Origin: Patiria miniata
Taxonomy: Eukaryota > Echinodermata > Asteroidea > Valvatida > Asterinidae
Reading direction: 5' to 3'
Assembly: GCF_015706575.1 (NCBI RefSeq)
Contig: NW_024037052.1
Span: forward strand, 12,884,711 to 12,948,710
DNA: 64,000 nt
Made by a program: the position numbers and the translations under genes. Each line of letters begins with the position of its first letter. Position 1 is the first letter of the stretch. The notes below the pieces were generated by a model. It searched no databases and was not told the DNA's origin. It saw only the letters and a program-made list of their open reading frames with translations. Positions 53,501 to 59,500 of this stretch are shown here, piece after piece.

Positions 53501-56500
53501 CACTTCATGCTGCAATTGACGATGTAAAACAGTCAGCACCCGTGGACACTTAGTCTCAATAACAATATATAGAAATTTTGAACAGACAAATTGTTCCCAC
53601 TGAAACACAGAGTTGTGGAAAGTCAATCACAGGTCAAATCACAAGTAAAGTCACAAGTGATGGGATGCATAGTGTAACATTGTGACAGTTCTTTAGAGTA
53701 GCTTGCCATAATACTCATAATTGGCTTGTGAAGATTTTTAATATCTTTTGCTGTCTTAGAAAAGAACTGTGCGAGGACATTACAGGAAATGTGATCTTTG
53801 CTCTTACATGCTTGTTGCCAAAATTACATCAAATGGCTTTTTCATATCTGAATTTTTTCCATAAGTTAAAAAAATCCGGATCAAAAAGATTGATGTATTT
53901 ACTGTATTCTTTTCATCCTGGCCCTTTTCCCCTCACGCAGCGTGAAGCGTGTGATTCGCGTCCCCAATGTCACCCAGCACAAGCTGACCTATCGCGCCGT
54001 GTCCGATCTCTCCATCGTCAATGGCACGGTGCCGAGTGTCACCGTCCTACCAGGCAAGGAAGCTGATTACGTCATCACCGTGTCGCCATGGAAACGGGGC
54101 ACATTCCGAGGCATCCTGTCCTTCATTGCTGGAGGCACAGATAATCTCAAGTAATTTAAAACTTTCAAATTCTACGTCATCAAATCAATTTCTATTCGGC
54201 TTAAGCTAATTTTGGTAACGTAGATCTGTAAAAATGGTTTGCACAACAGATGACAACAATTTAGAAAACCTGAAATTTAGAAAACATTTCTACAAATTTC
54301 TATCCTTCTAATTTTCTTAATTATCATGGGCATGGACTAATACATGTAAAACATGAAAGAAAATAGTTTCTCTAAAGTCTGATTTCCCCCCCCCCCCCCC
54401 GCAAAAAAATCCTGTAAAACTTCCTTGTTTGTATGATTCATTTGCTGAGACAAACAAAGCATACATTTTGGAACATAGAGTTTACACAGGTTTTTTTCGA
54501 ACATCACTCTGTCACATTGTGTCACCCAAACTTCACTTATTACATTATATAATTTTTTGAATATTAATACGTACAGTATTTGTTAAAGTTTCCAATCAGC
54601 TGTGCATTGGTTACATTTCTCCATATATTTCCAAACCGACAAGAAATTCACTTTCCGTCCACAGAGATGAGGCATCACCTGAAGACAGCGACGCCCCTTC
54701 CCGCCCAGACTCCGGCAAGCGACCAATCAGCGGCAAGTCCACATCAAGCTCCACCTCCGTCCACATCCACCAATCCAAACCCGGCTACCGCGTTTGGTAC
54801 TCGATTGAAGTCCGCTGCAGCCCGCCACCGCCGGAACGCAACATCGAGATCGTCTGCGCGGCGCAGTCGGCCGTGGTGATGGAAGTTGAGATCTTCAACC
54901 CAACGATTAACGATCTGACGTTCTCGACGGTCATCGAGGGGGAGGGGCTTAGAGGAGAGGGGGAGGTGACGCTGACTCCAGGACAGAAGAGGATGTACCA
55001 GTTGGTGTATGCGCCGGCCATCGTTGGGAAATCAGAGGGAAGGTAAGAAACGTCAGCACTGTTAAAATCATCAAATACTGACGCAGTCCCAATGTCTATC
55101 AAAAATCTTACAACAAAAATGTCTTTGAATGAATTTACATGTCATATTAGTTTGAAGCTTTGCCAGAGCATACTTGCTGGAGCATTAAGTTACTATGTTT
55201 GGTTCTTCATAGAATCCGTTCTCTTTTTGGGGACATTCGTATCACATCGTTCATCCCTGAAACGTCTCTTCAGCGTTTTTCGTTATTTAGAAAGTAGAAG
55301 GATCTTCCTGTTTTTGTTTCATTTTTAGTCGAAGTCCATTATTATTTGGTCACTTCTTTTTGTTTTGTTTTTTTTCCTTAATTTTTATCACAAATCCTTT
55401 TGAAAGTGAATTTATGTTAAGGCTAACCTCAAATTTGTGTACTTATTTGTTTTTTTGTTTTGTTTTGGCATCCCTAGTTAATTTTGGTCAAAAGAGTTTT
55501 TAATACAGAATTTTTGTCAAAGTTTACTTCAAAGTTGCTTTAGTTTTTTTTTTTTCCATTCCCAAATAATTTTGGTCAAAAGCTTTTAATATAGAATCTT
55601 ACTGAAAATTGCCGTCCTTTTTCCAGCTTGATCTTCCAGAATGAGACCGTGGGAGAGTTCTGGTACACCCTGAGTCTGACTGCTGAGCCCCCAGCCCCTA
55701 CCGTGCTCCCTCACATGGAGTGTGAGTTGGGTAAATGGAGTCGTCAGTTCATCACTCTCAGTAACCCTACAGAGGAGACCCTGGAGCTAACGCCTAGCTG
55801 CTCCAATACTAACAACTTCACTTTGGAAGTGGAGGGAGAAATCAAGGTATGACAACTTTCTTTCCATTGTTTTTAAATCACCAAAACATTTTTTTTATGA
55901 GAATCTTTTATTTGTTGGAAAATTTGCTCTAGGGCCACAAAGTTCCAGAGTACGTTAAATTAACGTTAGGCCTCCAAAGTCAAAATCACTCTTTTTGTGA
56001 AATTCACATGTTTTACCAAAATCAGCACTACTGAAGTGGTAATGTTATAACTGCTTCACATTTTTGTCATGCAAGAACTGCTGAAAAAATGTACTCAAAA
56101 ACATGTATATACCTAATTGTTCAGAGGAGGTGAACATTTAAAGCAGCTTTCCTTTTTTTTCAAAAGTGGCTTCTTGATAAGTTTGAGCAAAGAAACCATG
56201 GTTCTGACTCACAAAAATGCACATTTCCTTGTTTCACATATAACCAAATTTATGATTACTAGATATTTTTTAATCTCTTGCCGTGGTAAGCATGGACATC
56301 CTACAGAATTTGTATTTTGACACTTGATAAAAGTTTTTTAAAGTCATCAAATTTGTCCATTGGCCAGATCGTTGCTTAGCTATTACAAAAAGTTTCATAG
56401 GGACACATTGTTGCCCCCCCCCCCCTTCCTGCTCCTGATAGGATCTACTCTTAATGTTCCAAGTTTATTTCAGTATAAATGGCAAACTTGAGAAAAGGAT

Positions 56501-59500
56501 CAAAGTACAACACTGTACAAGTCATCTCGGCAGTTTTTTTTTTCATCATTTCTGCATTTATTTCCCGATACCTAGATCATCCTGGCACCCCACTCTACCC
56601 AAGAGATCCCCCTCCAGTTCATGCCGTCCTCCCTGGGCCAAGGCAACCACCTGGCCAGGGTAGCCTTCTCATGCGAGCAGCTCGGTGATTGGGTCTTCAT
56701 GGCGTCTGGTACCGGCTTGACCCCTACGCCTCTCGACCCGGTCAGCGTGAGCTCGATCCTGGGATCAAACACCTCGCTCATCATACCATTCAGGAACCCG
56801 CTGAACGAGGCAGTGCTGATTGACGTGGTGTTGTCTGGTAAGTAGGGGCAGATTATTGACAGCTGTTGTGTATTAGTTACTCTTGAACAACAGGCCATTA
56901 CTGAAAAGTACTTAGTTTGTGCTAGCCATTAGCCATTAGGCCAAATTTAATGCCACTGTTAACAGCAATTCAAAAAATACCTGTGACAGTTTATCTGTTC
57001 CTATTGGTCGAGAGCCTGTCAAGTGGGGCTTTTAAACTGTTGATAAAACACGGGCTGGTTTTAAACACAATTCCTGCGCTCTGGGTTACATCGCGCAGTA
57101 CATGCCACGCAAGTGCCAATTTTAATATAAGGAGATTTTTTAGCACTACGCGCACGAGGCACATACCGTAGACGTGGTTCCAGGAAACATGAAGTAAAAC
57201 TGTTGAACAAAATTGTTGAAATTTGTGAATTTTGGACTTGTTTTGACTATTTAACCAAAAGTATTTATCGATGGGAATAAATATGTGCTTGGCCGGTATT
57301 AAACAAGTATGTTTAAAACCGGCTAGGGGGCTGGCCGCTGATAATGGCCCAAGCCGAATCTGTGATCAGGCCCCTAGTTTTAAACTGGCTCAAGCACATA
57401 TTTATTCCTTTAGCAAAGGATCTCTTCTAACTAAAGAACAAAATTCCATGCTAATTTCTCATACACAACTTTACTCACCTGATAAACTCAGAAGTTCTTT
57501 TTTCCATCGAAATAAGGCAATTTATTCTGCACTCAGAGAGTTGAAACTTGAGCAAATTGCAAAAAAATTACATACGTCACCAACAAAATGCACACATAGC
57601 ACTTCTCTATTTTGGCACAATTTGCTACTGAAGAAATGCATACTTGTAACACACCGTGGCACGTAACTTCACTTACTTTCAATGTGAAATGAGCACTTTT
57701 AGGGCTCCTTTGTGTGAAGAACTAAACAATGTTATCAACACTTTGTGCGCATCTCTAGATAACACAGATTTGCTGGACAGGGCTCGCAACAAGCTAGAAC
57801 GCAACAGGATCCAGACAGACTCGGCCTTCTGCCTTCTACTCAAGCACACCATGGGGATACCCATAGGTCCTAAGAGCACCCTGGATATACCCCTGACCTT
57901 TGCCCCCGACAACATGAGACTGCATGAGGCGCTGTGCGTGGTGTCCGTCAAGAGAGAGGACGGGTCTAGCTGGGAGTATGAACCGTGTAGGGATCCGGAT
58001 CATCCGTATGCATGCAGGTGAGATGGGGTACTAGACCCAAGACCTTTCACCTGATTTCTCGAAGCAATGTGACGCGTCGCAACTCAAGTTGCGACAGGTA
58101 ACAAGTCGCAGCTTGCAATGCGTCGTATAATCCATTTCACAAAACTTTCGATGCGTTGAACGCGTCGTAAGTTCCTTGACAATGGCTTAAAACATGTCAC
58201 AAGTTACGATGAGTTTAGTGGTCATGGCAAAATAGGAAGCGTCCTTTTCGTAGCCCGTTTTTTTTGTGCCATGAAAATTAAGTAAACGAGACTATAATAC
58301 CGAGGCAATGTGTGTGCGGTTGTAAATGGAAAATGCATTGAAGTAAATATGCATTAGCCTGGAATATTGCAGTTGAAATTTCAAAGTAGCTATTAAACAG
58401 TCCACTTTCAACCATGACAAGCATCATCTGGCCAGTACGCCTTGAACAATGACAAAACTGCCAACATTAGACTGCCTAGCACATTATAGGTTCCAGTCGT
58501 TTTTCAATCAATAATAGTTCTCTCTTAAAAACAGAAGATACAACTCGATATCAGACTTCGATTCAAAAATGAAAAATATCATTGTCAAGTTCTTCTTAAC
58601 TTCGCTCCACATTACTTTGTGTCATTTAAAATTGCCAAAGTACTGCTTTCTAACAGGAAACATTTCTGATTTGAGTTTTGAAAATCAAGGAACTTAATTG
58701 ATGTGATTCCTTTTTGAGAACATTATAAGTAACCATTGTTATGTAACTTTTTGAATTTTCTCCTTGATTCTAGGGATTATGATCGGCGAGACACACAAGG
58801 TGGCCTGCGAGACATCCGCTGGCTGTACCCCATCCACGGCATCCCTGAATCACAGCCCATCATCGACCGTGGGGCCGTGGTCAGCTGCCAAGCACGTAGC
58901 CGTATCGAGGAGAGATTGGAGGTCTCACTGACCGGGGCTGTGCCGAGCTCGGCTAGCGGCTACCACCGTAGTGTGATGACTAGGGCTGTGACTCCTAAAG
59001 GATTGGAGAAGGCTCATAGTACAGATGGTGTGGTGGTTGGAGAAGGTAGGGAGATATATTTCCTAGTGATAATATACATATATTGACCAGCAGTGAGGGC
59101 ACTAGTAGTCATCTATTATCCCTGATGAATTGGCTCGATCACAGTTTGTAATTCCTAAAGGATTGGAGAAGGCTCATAGTACAGATGGTGTGGTGGTTGG
59201 AGAAGGTAGGGAGATATATTTCGTAGTGATAATATCCGTATATTGACCAGCAGTGAGGGCACTAGTAGTCATCTATTATCCCTGATGAATTGGCTCGCTC
59301 ACAGTTTGTGATTCCTAAAGGATTGGAGAAGGCTCATAGTACAGATGGTGTGGTGGTTGGAGAAGGTAGGGAGATATATTTCGTAGTGATAATATGCGTA
59401 TATTGACCAGCAGTGAGGGCACTAGTAGTCATCTATTATCCCTGATGAATTGGCTCGCTCACAGTTCGTGATTCCTTAAGGATCAGAGAAGGCTCATAGT

